From Citreicoccus inhibens (lineage in GTDB: Bacteria > Myxococcota > Myxococcia > Myxococcales > Myxococcaceae): a DNA stretch of 64,000 nucleotides. Positions 25,944-34,415 of the stretch are shown here, in pieces (positions within the stretch are counted from its first letter, which is position 1; each line of letters starts with the position of its first letter). The notes under the pieces were generated by a model. The model was not told the origin of the DNA. It made no database searches and worked only from the letters and a program-made list of their open reading frames with translations. The stretch lies in NCBI RefSeq assembly GCF_019039035.1, contig NZ_JAHNZT010000019.1, positions 62,001 to 126,000 on the forward strand. Direction: 5' to 3'. A program made the position numbers and the translations under genes.

Positions 25944-27452
25944 ATGCGCTCCACCACCTCGACGCCGCTGCTGCTGGTGCCCCTGCTGTTCGCACCCCTC
26001 CTGTTGACCCCTGTCACCGCCCGAGCGGCCCGTGGCCGCATCGAGGACGAGCCTCGCGCCGGTTCGAGCGAGGCGGGCCCCTCCGACGCGCCGGTGGCCC
26101 ACGCGGAGGAGGAGCACGTCACCCGCCAGGAGGCGAAGAAGGAGGAGCGCGAGGAGCGTGAGGAGCACGGGCGCCCCGCCGAGGCGCATGGCCCCACGAA
26201 GAAGGAAGAGGGCAAGGCCGAGGAAGAGAAGCACCGTCCTCGCCTGGACCTCGAGTTCGGTGGCTACGGCGAGCTGCAATTCGGCTACTTCAACTACGGC
26301 GAGAACCAGAACCGCGCGGGCGGCTCGCAGAAGGACTCGCGGCTGCAGTTCGACACGACCCGGCTCGTGCTGGAGATGGAAGCGGCGCTGCCGGAGTACG
26401 GCCTGGAAGCCGAGATGGAGGTCGAGTTCGAGCACGCCGGCACCGGCACCGCGATGGAGCTGGAGTACGAGGAGTTCGGCGAGTTCGAGCAGGAGATTGG
26501 CCGCGGCGGCGAGGTGCTGCTCGAGGAGCTGTACCTCACGAAGAAGCTGGGTCAGCACCTGGAGCTCTCGGCCGGGCGCTTCTACGTGGCGGTGGGCACG
26601 CTGTTCGACGACTACCGCCCCACGGACTACCTGGGCACGGTGCGCTCGGAGGCCGAGACGCGCGTCATCCCCAACACGTGGGACGAGATGGGCCTGCAGG
26701 CCAAGCTGGAGGTGCCGTGGGGCCTGCGGCTCATCGGGCAGGTGGTCAACGGGCTCGACTCCACGGGCTTCAGCTCGCAGAGCTGGGTAGCCCGCGGACA
26801 CCAGACGCGCTTCGAGTTGGTGAAGGCGACGGACCTGGCGGCGGTGGCGCGCGCGGACGTGACGCGCTTCGAGGGCATCACCTTCGGCGCGTCGGCGTAC
26901 TACGGCGGCACGTCACGCAACCGCCCCAAGCCGGACCTGGTGCAGCAGTGTGATGACGCCAATCCCAACGTGATCGCGCCGTGCGGCTACGTGTCCGCCT
27001 CGGTGCTCATCCTGGACGCGCACCTGTCGCTCAAGCGTGGTCCGTTCCGCGCCCATGCGCTGATGCTCTGGGGCCACCTGAGCAACGCGAGCGCGGTGTC
27101 CGCGCGCAACTCGCGCCTGTCCAACCTGCTCAACGTGCTGCGCACGCCGGTGTCGGACAACGCGCTCGCCGCCTGGGGTGAGCTGGGCTACGACGTCGCG
27201 CCGCTCCTGGGCCTGGGTGAGGACCACCGGCTGGAGCCCTTCGTGCGCGTGGACTACTCCGACACGCAGTTCAACCCGCGCGCCGAGCTGTTCGACAACC
27301 CCCGCTTCGAGCGCACCACGTACACGGTGGGCGCCGGCTACACGCTGGCGGGCATCGCGTTCGCCAAGCTCGATTTCGCCCATCGCCGCATGGGCTCGTC
27401 CGACTTCCGCCCGGAGAACACGCTCCGGCTCTCCACTGGCTTCGTCTACTGA
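25944..27452 (+). CDS. Outer-membrane porin-like barrel with charged N-terminal linker
   Basis: The start is taken at ATG 25944, giving 502 residues with a signal peptide (MRSTTSTPLLLVPLLFAPLLLTPVTARA). Residues about 30-95 form an extreme Glu/Lys/Arg/His linker (VAHAEEEHVTRQEAKKEERE and following). The remaining part is a barrel with strands such as LDLEFGGYGELQFGYFNY and a final LRLSTGFVY ending in Tyr. The acidic/His linker could bind cations or reach a partner in the periplasm. Imelysin and a dihaem protein follow in the same operon, suggesting transport of iron or another metal. The transported form is unknown. Confidence 0.78.
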   Translation: MRSTTSTPLLLVPLLFAPLLLTPVTARAARGRIEDEPRAGSSEAGPSDAPVAHAEEEHVTRQEAKKEEREEREEHGRPAEAHGPTKKEEGKAEEEKHRPRLDLEFGGYGELQFGYFNYGENQNRAGGSQKDSRLQFDTTRLVLEMEAALPEYGLEAEMEVEFEHAGTGTAMELEYEEFGEFEQEIGRGGEVLLEELYLTKKLGQHLELSAGRFYVAVGTLFDDYRPTDYLGTVRSEAETRVIPNTWDEMGLQAKLEVPWGLRLIGQVVNGLDSTGFSSQSWVARGHQTRFELVKATDLAAVARADVTRFEGITFGASAYYGGTSRNRPKPDLVQQCDDANPNVIAPCGYVSASVLILDAHLSLKRGPFRAHALMLWGHLSNASAVSARNSRLSNLLNVLRTPVSDNALAAWGELGYDVAPLLGLGEDHRLEPFVRVDYSDTQFNPRAELFDNPRFERTTYTVGAGYTLAGIAFAKLDFAHRRMGSSDFRPENTLRLSTGFVY

Positions 27453-27479
27453 TACCTGGTTGCAACAAGGAAACCCTCC

Positions 27480-28574
27480 ATGTTCCGGACCTCCCGTTCC
27501 CTGAAGCTCTCCCTCCTGCTCGGCGGCGCCCTCTCGCTGAGCGCCTGCGGCGACGACAAGACGTCCCCGCCCTCGACGACCGACAGCCTGGACCAGGCGT
27601 TGGTGGTGAACTTCGCTGACGCCGTGGTGGTGCCCACGTACAACAAGCTCGCCACGCGCATCACGGAGTTGGATGCCGCGGTGGCGGCGCTGAAGGCGGA
27701 TCCGTCCGCGGCGAAGCTGAAGGCCGCGCAGGACGCGTGGGTCGCCGCGCGCCTGCCGTGGGAGCAGAGCGAGTCGTTCCTGTTCGGCCCGGTGACCAGC
27801 TACCAGTTCGACCCCGCGCTGGACAGCTGGCCGGTCAACCGCACGGACCTGGACGCGGTGCTCGCGAACAACAACGCGCTCACCCCCGCGTATGTGGACA
27901 ACCTCGATGAGGCGCAGAAGGGATTCCACACTGTGGAGTACCTGCTCTTCGGCGAGAACCGCACCCGGAAGGAGACGGACTTCAACGCGCGCCAGTTCGA
28001 GTACCTGCTGGCCATCACCGCGAATATGAAGGGCATCAGCAGCCAGTTGGCGAGCGCGTGGACGACGGGCAAGGACGGCAACGCCCCGTACCGAAACACG
28101 CTGGCCACGGCGGGTGACAAGACCAACACGGCCTACCCCACCGTGGAGTCCGCCGCGCAGGAGATGCTGACCGGCATCGTGGGCATTCTTGACGAGGTGG
28201 CCAACGGGAAGATCGCCGACCCGTACGACGCCAAGGATCCGAACCTGGTGGAGAGCCAGTTCGCGCTCAACTCGCTCAGCGACTTCAGCAACAACATCCG
28301 CAGCGTGCAGAACGTCTACCTGGGCCACCTGCCAGACGAGACGACCACGGGCACGACGCTGACGTCCGTGGTGCAGGAGAAGGACGCGGCGCTGGATGCG
28401 CGCGTACGCCAGGAGATCACGGACGCCATCGCGGCCCTGGGCCAGGTGCCGGAGCCGTTCCCGGTGTCCATCAAGGACCCCGCCGCCGCGCCCCGCATCG
28501 AGGCCGCGCAGGCCGCCATCCGCAAGCTGCATGACACGTTCGAGAAGGACGTGAAGAAGATCGTCCTGCCCTGA
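27480..28574 (+). CDS. Imelysin-family (M75/EfeO-like) lipoprotein
   Basis: The 364-residue protein has a lipoprotein signal (LSLSAC, Cys about residue 22) and the imelysin hallmark GFHTVEYLLFG at about 147-157, the GxHxxE metal-site motif. Other family elements are WVAARLPWEQSESFLFGPV and a long helical body. Imelysin proteins such as IrpA and EfeO/Algp7 act in iron acquisition, and no peptidase activity is generally proven. It follows the porin by 27 nt and precedes a dihaem oxidoreductase by 23 nt. Confidence 0.92.
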   Translation: MFRTSRSLKLSLLLGGALSLSACGDDKTSPPSTTDSLDQALVVNFADAVVVPTYNKLATRITELDAAVAALKADPSAAKLKAAQDAWVAARLPWEQSESFLFGPVTSYQFDPALDSWPVNRTDLDAVLANNNALTPAYVDNLDEAQKGFHTVEYLLFGENRTRKETDFNARQFEYLLAITANMKGISSQLASAWTTGKDGNAPYRNTLATAGDKTNTAYPTVESAAQEMLTGIVGILDEVANGKIADPYDAKDPNLVESQFALNSLSDFSNNIRSVQNVYLGHLPDETTTGTTLTSVVQEKDAALDARVRQEITDAIAALGQVPEPFPVSIKDPAAAPRIEAAQAAIRKLHDTFEKDVKKIVLP

Positions 28575-28597
28575 GACGAGCCCAACGGGGGAATGCC

Positions 28598-29929
28598 ATG
28601 CGACGTGCCTTGATTGTGGGAAGTCTGCTCTTGGCCGCGGGATGCGGCGATGAGCCTGTGTCACCTGAAGCGCCTCCACGTGCGGGAGGCGAGACCACCA
28701 TCGACAACCGTACGTCGCAGGCATTCGCCCTGCCCGCGCCCAATCTCTCCGCGGAGCACGAGGACCTGCACCGCAAGGGCGACGCGGCCTTCGCGGCCTT
28801 GTTCGTCCCGGGCCCGGCCCCGGTCAACCCGGGGCTGGGTCCCACGTACAACAACACCTCGTGCAACGGCTGCCACCTGCGCAACGGCCGCGGCATGCCG
28901 GTGATGGGCCAGGGCCCGCAGCGCACGCAGCTGCTCGTGCGCGTGAGCCTTCCGGAGGGGACGCCCAACCACCCCAACGGCGCCGTGCCGGTGCCGGGGT
29001 TCGGCTTCCAGATACAGGACCAGGCTGTCTACAACGTGCGGCCCGAGGCGACCGTCACGCTGGCCTGGACCGAGAGCCAGGGCCAGTACATGGACGGCAC
29101 GACCTACGGAATGCGCGTGCCCTCGGTCACCATCGTGCCCACGGACGGCTCGGCGCTTCCGCCGAACATGCTGATGTCGCTTCGCCTGCCGCCGCCCGTC
29201 TTCGGGTTGGGGCTGCTGGAGGCCGTGGACATCGCCACGCTCGAGTCCATGGCGGACCCGTCCGACCGGGACGGCGACGGCATCTCCGGGCGCGTGAATC
29301 AGGTCTGGGACGTGCGCACGCAGGCGCTGGCCCCCGGGCGCTTCGGCTGGAAGGCCAACAGCCCCAACCTGACGCAGCAGTCCGCCGAGGCGTACTTCAA
29401 CGACATGGGGCTTTCCAATCCCCTCTTCCCCGAGGCGGACGGCACGTTCGAGGTCTCCGCGGCCACGTTGAACGCCGCGGTCTTCTATGCGCAGTCCCTG
29501 GGCGTACCGGCGCGCACGAGCCTCGAGGATGCGCAGGTGAAGCTGGGCGAGGCGAAGTTCCGCGCGCTCGGCTGCGAGAAGTGCCATCGCGAGACGCTGG
29601 AGACGGGCGAACACCCCGTCGCGGAGCTGTCCCACCAGCGCATCCACCCGTACTCGGACCTGCTGCTGCACGACATGGGTCCGGACCTCGCGGATGGTCG
29701 TCCGGACGGCGCGGCCACCGGCACCGAATGGCGCACGCCGCCGCTGTGGGGCCTGGGCCTGACGCAGACGGTGCTGCCGTACGCGGCCTTCCTGCACGAT
29801 GGGCGCGCGCGCTCGTTCGAGGAGGCCATCCTCTGGCACGGGGGCGAGGCGCAGAAGGCGCGCGAAGGGTTCCGCTCCCTCAACGCGACGGACCGCGCGG
29901 CGCTGGTGAAGTTCCTCGGCTCGCTGTGA
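28598..29929 (+). CDS. Dihaem oxidoreductase (DUF1111, thiol-oxidoreductase-like) lipoprotein
   Basis: The 443-residue lipoprotein (signal SLLLAAGC) contains two c-type haem sites, TSCNGCHLRN near residue 88 and LGCEKCHRE near 327, in the DUF1111 arrangement; FLHDGRARSFEEAILWHGGEA near the end is a further family motif. Such proteins are commonly found next to imelysin and are thought to handle redox of iron in the periplasm. No haem-ligand Met can be assigned with confidence. A hairpin follows the stop. Confidence 0.92.
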   Translation: MRRALIVGSLLLAAGCGDEPVSPEAPPRAGGETTIDNRTSQAFALPAPNLSAEHEDLHRKGDAAFAALFVPGPAPVNPGLGPTYNNTSCNGCHLRNGRGMPVMGQGPQRTQLLVRVSLPEGTPNHPNGAVPVPGFGFQIQDQAVYNVRPEATVTLAWTESQGQYMDGTTYGMRVPSVTIVPTDGSALPPNMLMSLRLPPPVFGLGLLEAVDIATLESMADPSDRDGDGISGRVNQVWDVRTQALAPGRFGWKANSPNLTQQSAEAYFNDMGLSNPLFPEADGTFEVSAATLNAAVFYAQSLGVPARTSLEDAQVKLGEAKFRALGCEKCHRETLETGEHPVAELSHQRIHPYSDLLLHDMGPDLADGRPDGAATGTEWRTPPLWGLGLTQTVLPYAAFLHDGRARSFEEAILWHGGEAQKAREGFRSLNATDRAALVKFLGSL

Positions 29930-29938
29930 GCCGGGGCG

Positions 29939-29964
29939 GGGGTGGCGCCGTCGAGCGCTACCCC
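29939..29964. terminator. Terminator hairpin ending the imelysin operon
   Basis: GGGGTGGCGC (29939-29948) pairs with GCGCTACCCC (29955-29964) with one G-U pair around CGTCGA; TT follows. It overlaps the stop codon of the opposing small gene at 29958, so it may serve both directions. Confidence 0.6.
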
Positions 29965-30308
29965 TTCCGCATCATCAACGCGGCCTGGGACAGGCGGCGA
30001 CGCAGGTGCGTCACCGCCTCGTGCAGACACTCCAGACGCTGAAGCACTCGGTCATCGTCGCCCGCGTCCAGCAGCGTCACGGGAGACAACGCGCCTCGCT
30101 GAAGCGTGGCGAGCAGCCCATGGAAGTGGGCCTCCACGTCACCGAGCGCGTCCAATCCCTCGCGCAGGTCATCCTCCAGGAGGTCCACCAGCACGGCCGC
30201 GTCCGCGCGCGCTGGGAGCGCCCGAGTCAATCGGTCCCGCGCCACGCGAACCGGGTCGGCACGGCGCACACTCGCGGGGGGAGCGAGGACTGCGACGGAA
30301 GAGGACAT
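29958..30308 (-). CDS. Small helical hypothetical protein
   Basis: The frame supports a 116-residue product from ATG 30308 (MSSSVAVLAPP...), with a variable N terminus and a strongly helical body: VLVDLLEDDLREGLDALGDVEAHFHG and ECLHEAVTHLRRRLSQAALMMRKG. No signal peptide or membrane segment is seen. It is convergent with the dihaem gene. Codon bias looks coding, but no family is recognised and the Shine-Dalgarno is weak. It could be a small four-helix regulatory protein. Confidence 0.5.
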   Translation of the reverse strand: MSSSVAVLAPPASVRRADPVRVARDRLTRALPARADAAVLVDLLEDDLREGLDALGDVEAHFHGLLATLQRGALSPVTLLDAGDDDRVLQRLECLHEAVTHLRRRLSQAALMMRKG

Positions 30309-30371
30309 GTCGCGGACGCTACAGGCCCGTAGCGCCGGGTCAATTTTCCAGTCCAACGGGCGCGCATCCGC

Positions 30372-31748
30372 TCACGGCGAGGGCGTCACGGGCGCAGTCC
30401 CCGCCGGCCCCGGAGGCGCGGGCGTGGCGGGCAGCGCCGGAGCCGGGCTCGCATTGAGGGGCGAAGGCGTGCCCAACAGCGGCGGCGGCGGGGCCGCATT
30501 GAGCGGCGCGGGCGCCCCCAGCAGCGGCGGAGTCGACACGGACGTGTCCTGCCCCAGCGGCGTCACGGTGGACAACAGCCCCGGGCTCACCTGCGACGTG
30601 CCCACGAAGGCGTCAAAGTTGGGGGGCGACACCGGCAGCACCGTGAAGCCCCCCAGCGTCACCAGCGCGGGCGTGGGCGGCGTCTGGAAGGCGCTCGGCG
30701 CGGAGCCAGTGAAGGCAGGGGCACCGGGCGCAGGAGCGCTGGGTGAGACGAACCCCTGAACCTGCTCCAGCGAACCGGGGTCCGGCGTGCCAGGCAACTG
30801 CCCCGAGATGTTGGCGGGAGGGTTGGGCGCTTCGACAGGCAGAAACGTTCCGCTGATGACATCGGGCGCGGTGGTGCCGGCCAGCGTCCCGGCGCCGCCC
30901 GTCGCGCTGGCGGCCGCCTGGGCCTGCTGCGCGAGCGGAAGCGGGGGTGGCAAGGGCGAGCCCCCCGGGAACGCGCCCGGGGCCACGGGCGTCAGCTCCG
31001 CGAGGCTCACGGGCGGCTCGCCCGTGACGTCAACGAACGCCACCGAGCGCACGGGTGTGCCGCCCACGGTGATGGCCACGCGATCAAACCCGAACTGGAG
31101 GAAGCCCCGAGGCTCCGCCTCGGGCGGGAGGTTCCACACCAGGATGAGCAGCTCCGTGTCCCCTGGACGGGCCTGCCGCTGAATGCGGTGCGTGTCGTCA
31201 TCCGCGAAGATGCCCGCGTCCAGCGCGGCGGCGTGCACGAAGGCCGCGTCCGTCAGCAGCCGCCCGTTGCGCCACACGCTCCCCACGCCCCAGACGGCAA
31301 TGGCCGCATGCGCGCGCGTCGTCGCCCGCCAGCCCACACCGCTGTCGCCATACACCGCGCGCCCGAGCATCACGCCGCCCTCGATGACATGCGGAGGAGG
31401 CTTGGGGAGCGCGAAGGCGGGCGCCTGCGCCAGCGTCTGGCGGGGAGGAAAGCCGGCCTGCGTCAGCTCCACGCGGTAGTCCACGCCACCGATTCGGAAG
31501 CGGGCGTCGAGGCGGGCACGGTCGCCAAAGGTGGCCCCCGGCAGGGAGACGCGGTCCTCGACGTCGAGCGAGGCCTCACCGAAGCCGCGCTCGGCCAGGT
31601 CGGTGAAGGGCAGCGTGCCTTGGGTGAAGAAGCCGTCGGGCTGCTCGGTCCTCGCGCTGGCCTTCAGGCCCTCGAACGTGAACCCGCCCTCCCCTGGCGC
31701 CGCCACCAGGAGACCTGACAACAGGAGCGTGATGAAGGTCCCCGCCAT
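30372..31748 (-). CDS. Exported protein with Pro/Ala-rich repeat tail
   Basis: The start is ATG 31748, preceded by GGGAGG at 8 nt. The 458-residue protein has a signal peptide (MAGTFITLLLSGLLVAAPG), a beta-rich N-terminal part (about 20-270) with segments such as VGWRATTRAHAAIAVWGVGSVW and FLQFGFDRVAITVGGTPVRS, and a Pro/Ala/Thr-rich C-terminal region with near repeats of PPLLGAPAPLNAAP and PPLLGTPSPLNASP. No enzyme motif was found. The tail could span the periplasm or cross peptidoglycan. The family is not recognised. Confidence 0.8.
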   Translation of the reverse strand: MAGTFITLLLSGLLVAAPGEGGFTFEGLKASARTEQPDGFFTQGTLPFTDLAERGFGEASLDVEDRVSLPGATFGDRARLDARFRIGGVDYRVELTQAGFPPRQTLAQAPAFALPKPPPHVIEGGVMLGRAVYGDSGVGWRATTRAHAAIAVWGVGSVWRNGRLLTDAAFVHAAALDAGIFADDDTHRIQRQARPGDTELLILVWNLPPEAEPRGFLQFGFDRVAITVGGTPVRSVAFVDVTGEPPVSLAELTPVAPGAFPGGSPLPPPLPLAQQAQAAASATGGAGTLAGTTAPDVISGTFLPVEAPNPPANISGQLPGTPDPGSLEQVQGFVSPSAPAPGAPAFTGSAPSAFQTPPTPALVTLGGFTVLPVSPPNFDAFVGTSQVSPGLLSTVTPLGQDTSVSTPPLLGAPAPLNAAPPPPLLGTPSPLNASPAPALPATPAPPGPAGTAPVTPSP

Positions 31749-31808
31749 CGTCGCTGCCTCCCTTTCGAGCAAGGTAGGCAGCGGGGCGGGATGCGGCACG
31801 CCCCGGGA

Positions 31809-32327
31809 CTAGATGAGGCCGCGAGCCCGGCGAATCTGATCCACGGTCTTGTTGTACTCGATGTCGAAGGCGCTGGTGCCCTCCTGCAGGTGCTTCAGGC
31901 GGGAGCGGGCCTCCTTGTCGATCTCATCGTCCACGTCGAGGTGCTTCTTCATCACCTGGAACATCTTCTGACGCAGGATGTTGTCGACGGAGTAGACCTC
32001 CTCGACGTTGCGGCTGATGAGGAGGAACTCGATCATCTGGTTGATGACGTACTCGATGCCCTCGTCGCCCATCTTGAAGCCGCGAACGTCCGCCATCTCG
32101 CGCTTCACCTGGTTGAACTTCGAGTAGTCGTACCCGCGACGCTCCAGGGCCTCACGCGTCGCCTGGTTCACACGCTCTTCGTTGGCGAGGTACTCGCGCA
32201 TGATGGCCGACAGGTCCATCTCGGCGTCGGCCACGCGCATCGGCTCCACCTCGATGTCCCCGTCCGCCATGAGTTGCTGAACGGCCTCGCGCGAGATGAT
32301 CGGGATCACCTTCGGATACAGCCTCAT
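31809..32327 (-). CDS. DUF507 family protein
   Basis: The 172-residue protein is a DUF507 member: MRLYPKVIPIISREAV opening, then long Glu/Lys/Arg helices including GIEYVINQMIEFLLISRNVEEVYSVDN and KHLDVDDEIDKEARSRL. DUF507 proteins are small, helical, cytoplasmic and of unknown function. The first residue is ATG 32327, with a promoter-like pair about 70 nt upstream. It stands between uvrC (upstream on the same strand) and the Pro/Ala-rich gene. Confidence 0.92.
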   Translation of the reverse strand: MRLYPKVIPIISREAVQQLMADGDIEVEPMRVADAEMDLSAIMREYLANEERVNQATREALERRGYDYSKFNQVKREMADVRGFKMGDEGIEYVINQMIEFLLISRNVEEVYSVDNILRQKMFQVMKKHLDVDDEIDKEARSRLKHLQEGTSAFDIEYNKTVDQIRRARGLI

Positions 32328-32369
32328 TGTCCGTCCCTCACCCTCTTTGACTTGCTCGGATCGTCAACC

Positions 32370-32399
32370 GCTATAAATCAGCGCCAAGCTTGGTCGCAA
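32370..32399 (-). promoter_or_regulatory. Candidate promoter of the DUF507 gene with a palindrome in its spacer
   Basis: On the minus strand TTGCGA (32399-32394) and TATAGC (32375-32370) lie 18 nt apart. The spacer contains the perfect palindrome CCAAGCTTGG (32384-32393), a possible operator. Confidence 0.4.
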
Positions 32400-32401
32400 T
32401 G

Positions 32402-32427
32402 AAAAACCCTAGGAACGTCGCGGTTCC
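32402..32427 (-). terminator. Intrinsic terminator of uvrC
   Basis: On the minus strand GGAAC pairs with GTTCC around CCGCGAC, followed by TAGGGTTTTT. It lies about 40 nt after the uvrC stop and about 75 nt ahead of the DUF507 start. The stem is short, but the T-run is clear. Confidence 0.6.
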
Positions 32428-32463
32428 AGCGCACTCCCCCCGGGAATCCGCAGCCGAATTTAA

Positions 32464-34404
32464 TCATGCCGCATCGGGTGGGGACCCTCCTTGTGATTTT
32501 TCGCTCAGGGGTTCGGTGGCGTCGTCCAGGGAGGCCTCGCGGATCGGGTCTTCGGAGTCTTCGTCGGGGTGTCCGTGCAACCCCGCATGGACGCGCTCCG
32601 CCATCGCGGGCCCCACGGCTTCGGCCAGTTGCTCGATGGTGGCGTCGCTCACGCGCTTGAGCGAGCCAAAGTGCTTGAGCAGCAGCTTGCGACGCACCTC
32701 GCCCACGCCGGGGATGTCCTCCAGGGCCGAGCGCACCCGGCTCTTGCGCAGCGTCTGAGCCTGGAAGGTGATGGCGAAGCGGTGCGCCTCGTCACGCATG
32801 CGCGTGAGCATGAACATCTCGGCGGAGTTCTGGGTCAGGACGACCGGGTCCTTGCGACCCAGGACGAAGATGCGCTCGGGGCTTTGCGCGCGTTCGGCGT
32901 CGCGGTCGAAGACTTCCTGGTCCCGGCTCTTGGCCAGGCCCACCACGTCCACGCCCTCCACCCCCAGGTCCTTCATGGCCGCGTGCGCGCTGCCGAGTTG
33001 CCCCTTGCCGCCGTCGATGACGAGCAGGTCCGGCAAGTCCCCCTCCTCCAAGCCGCGCTTGAGGCGCCGGGAGATGATCTCGTACATGCTGGCGAAGTCG
33101 TCCTGGATCTCCAGCGTCTTGATCTTGTAGCGGCGGTAGCGGGACTTGTCCGCCTCGCCATCCGTCACCGCGACCTGGGACGCGACGATGGCCGAGCTCT
33201 GGAAGTGCGAGATGTCGAAGCACTCCATGCGGCGAGGGAAGTTGCGCAGGCCCAGCTTGGACTGCAGGCGTGACAGCACCGCGTCCGTCTCGTCCTTGGT
33301 GCGCCGGCGTTCAATGAATGACTGCTCGGCGTTCTTCGCCGCCATCAGCACCAGGTCATGCTTCTCGCCCCGGCGCGGCACCATGACGCGGACCTTCTCG
33401 CCCTTGCGCTCGGCGAGCAGGGCCTCCAGGCCGTCGGTGCCATCGCCCGGCTCCAGCGGCAAGAGCACCTCTTCCGGAACGAAGCCGCCCTGGTCGTAGT
33501 AGAGGTTCACGAACGACGCGAGCAACTCCTCGTCCGGGAACTCCTGGTTGCCGAACGGGAAGGCCTGCCCACCGTTGAGGCGGCCCTGCCGCACGTGCAG
33601 CACGTAGAACAGGATGCGATCGCCCTCGCGATGGAAGGCGAACACGTCCTGGTCCTTGAAGTCGGACGTGGCCACCTTCTGGCGCTCCAGGCTGCGCTCG
33701 ATGGCCAGGAGTTGATCGCGCACGCGCGCGGCCTCCTCGAACTTCAGCTCCGCCGAGGCGCGCTTCATCCGCAGGCGCAGGCCCTCGATGAGCTCCGTGG
33801 CCTTGCCCTCCAGGAACATGGCCACCTCGTCCACGCTCTTGCGGTAGTCCTCGGGCGGGACGGGATAGACGCACGGCCCCGGGCAGCGGCCAATCTGGAA
33901 GAGCAGACACGGCCGGGTGCGGTTGGCCAGCACGTGGTCCGTGCAGGTGCGCAGGCGGAAGAAGCGGTTGATGAGCCGCAGCGTCTCGCGGATGGCGCCC
34001 GCGCTGGAGTACGGCCCGAAGTACCGCGCGCCGTCCTTCTCGTATTTGCGCACGACTTCCAGGCGCGGATAGGTCTGGGTGCGATCCAAGCGCAGCGAGA
34101 TGAACTGCTTGTCGTCCTTGAGCAGGACGTTGAAGCGCGGCTTGTGCTTCTTGATCAGCTCGTTCTCGAGGAGGAGCGCTTCCTTCTCGTTGTGGACGAG
34201 CACCGTCTCGATGTCACCGAGGAGCGAATCCAGCAGTGACACGAAGACGCGGGTATCCCCCGTGCGCGTGAAGTAGCTGCGCACGCGGTTGCGGAGATTG
34301 ACGGCCTTGCCCACGTAGATGATCTGCCCCCGGCGGTCCTTCATCAGGTACACGCCGGGGTCGGTGGGAAGGGCGTCCAGCTTTTCCTGAAGCCGGATGT
34401 CCAT
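32464..34404 (-). CDS. uvrC: Excinuclease ABC subunit C
   Basis: The 646-residue enzyme makes both incisions of nucleotide-excision repair after UvrB loads on damage. Visible: GIY-YIG nuclease at the N terminus ([29 protein letters not shown] split as GVYLMKD...IIYVGKA), a Cys-rich linker ([25 protein letters not shown]), UVR motif ([18 protein letters not shown]), the RNase-H-like nuclease ([16 protein letters not shown]) and a C-terminal helix-hairpin-helix ([19 protein letters not shown]). The start is 11 nt after the uvrB stop. Confidence 0.97.
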   Translation of the reverse strand: MDIRLQEKLDALPTDPGVYLMKDRRGQIIYVGKAVNLRNRVRSYFTRTGDTRVFVSLLDSLLGDIETVLVHNEKEALLLENELIKKHKPRFNVLLKDDKQFISLRLDRTQTYPRLEVVRKYEKDGARYFGPYSSAGAIRETLRLINRFFRLRTCTDHVLANRTRPCLLFQIGRCPGPCVYPVPPEDYRKSVDEVAMFLEGKATELIEGLRLRMKRASAELKFEEAARVRDQLLAIERSLERQKVATSDFKDQDVFAFHREGDRILFYVLHVRQGRLNGGQAFPFGNQEFPDEELLASFVNLYYDQGGFVPEEVLLPLEPGDGTDGLEALLAERKGEKVRVMVPRRGEKHDLVLMAAKNAEQSFIERRRTKDETDAVLSRLQSKLGLRNFPRRMECFDISHFQSSAIVASQVAVTDGEADKSRYRRYKIKTLEIQDDFASMYEIISRRLKRGLEEGDLPDLLVIDGGKGQLGSAHAAMKDLGVEGVDVVGLAKSRDQEVFDRDAERAQSPERIFVLGRKDPVVLTQNSAEMFMLTRMRDEAHRFAITFQAQTLRKSRVRSALEDIPGVGEVRRKLLLKHFGSLKRVSDATIEQLAEAVGPAMAERVHAGLHGHPDEDSEDPIREASLDDATEPLSEKSQGGSPPDAA

Positions 34405-34415
34405 GCGCGCGGTCC

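Noticed and set aside
26913-28724. 603-codon minus-strand frame over the porin and imelysin genes
   Set aside because: Antisense shadow of two genes with signal peptides and family motifs.
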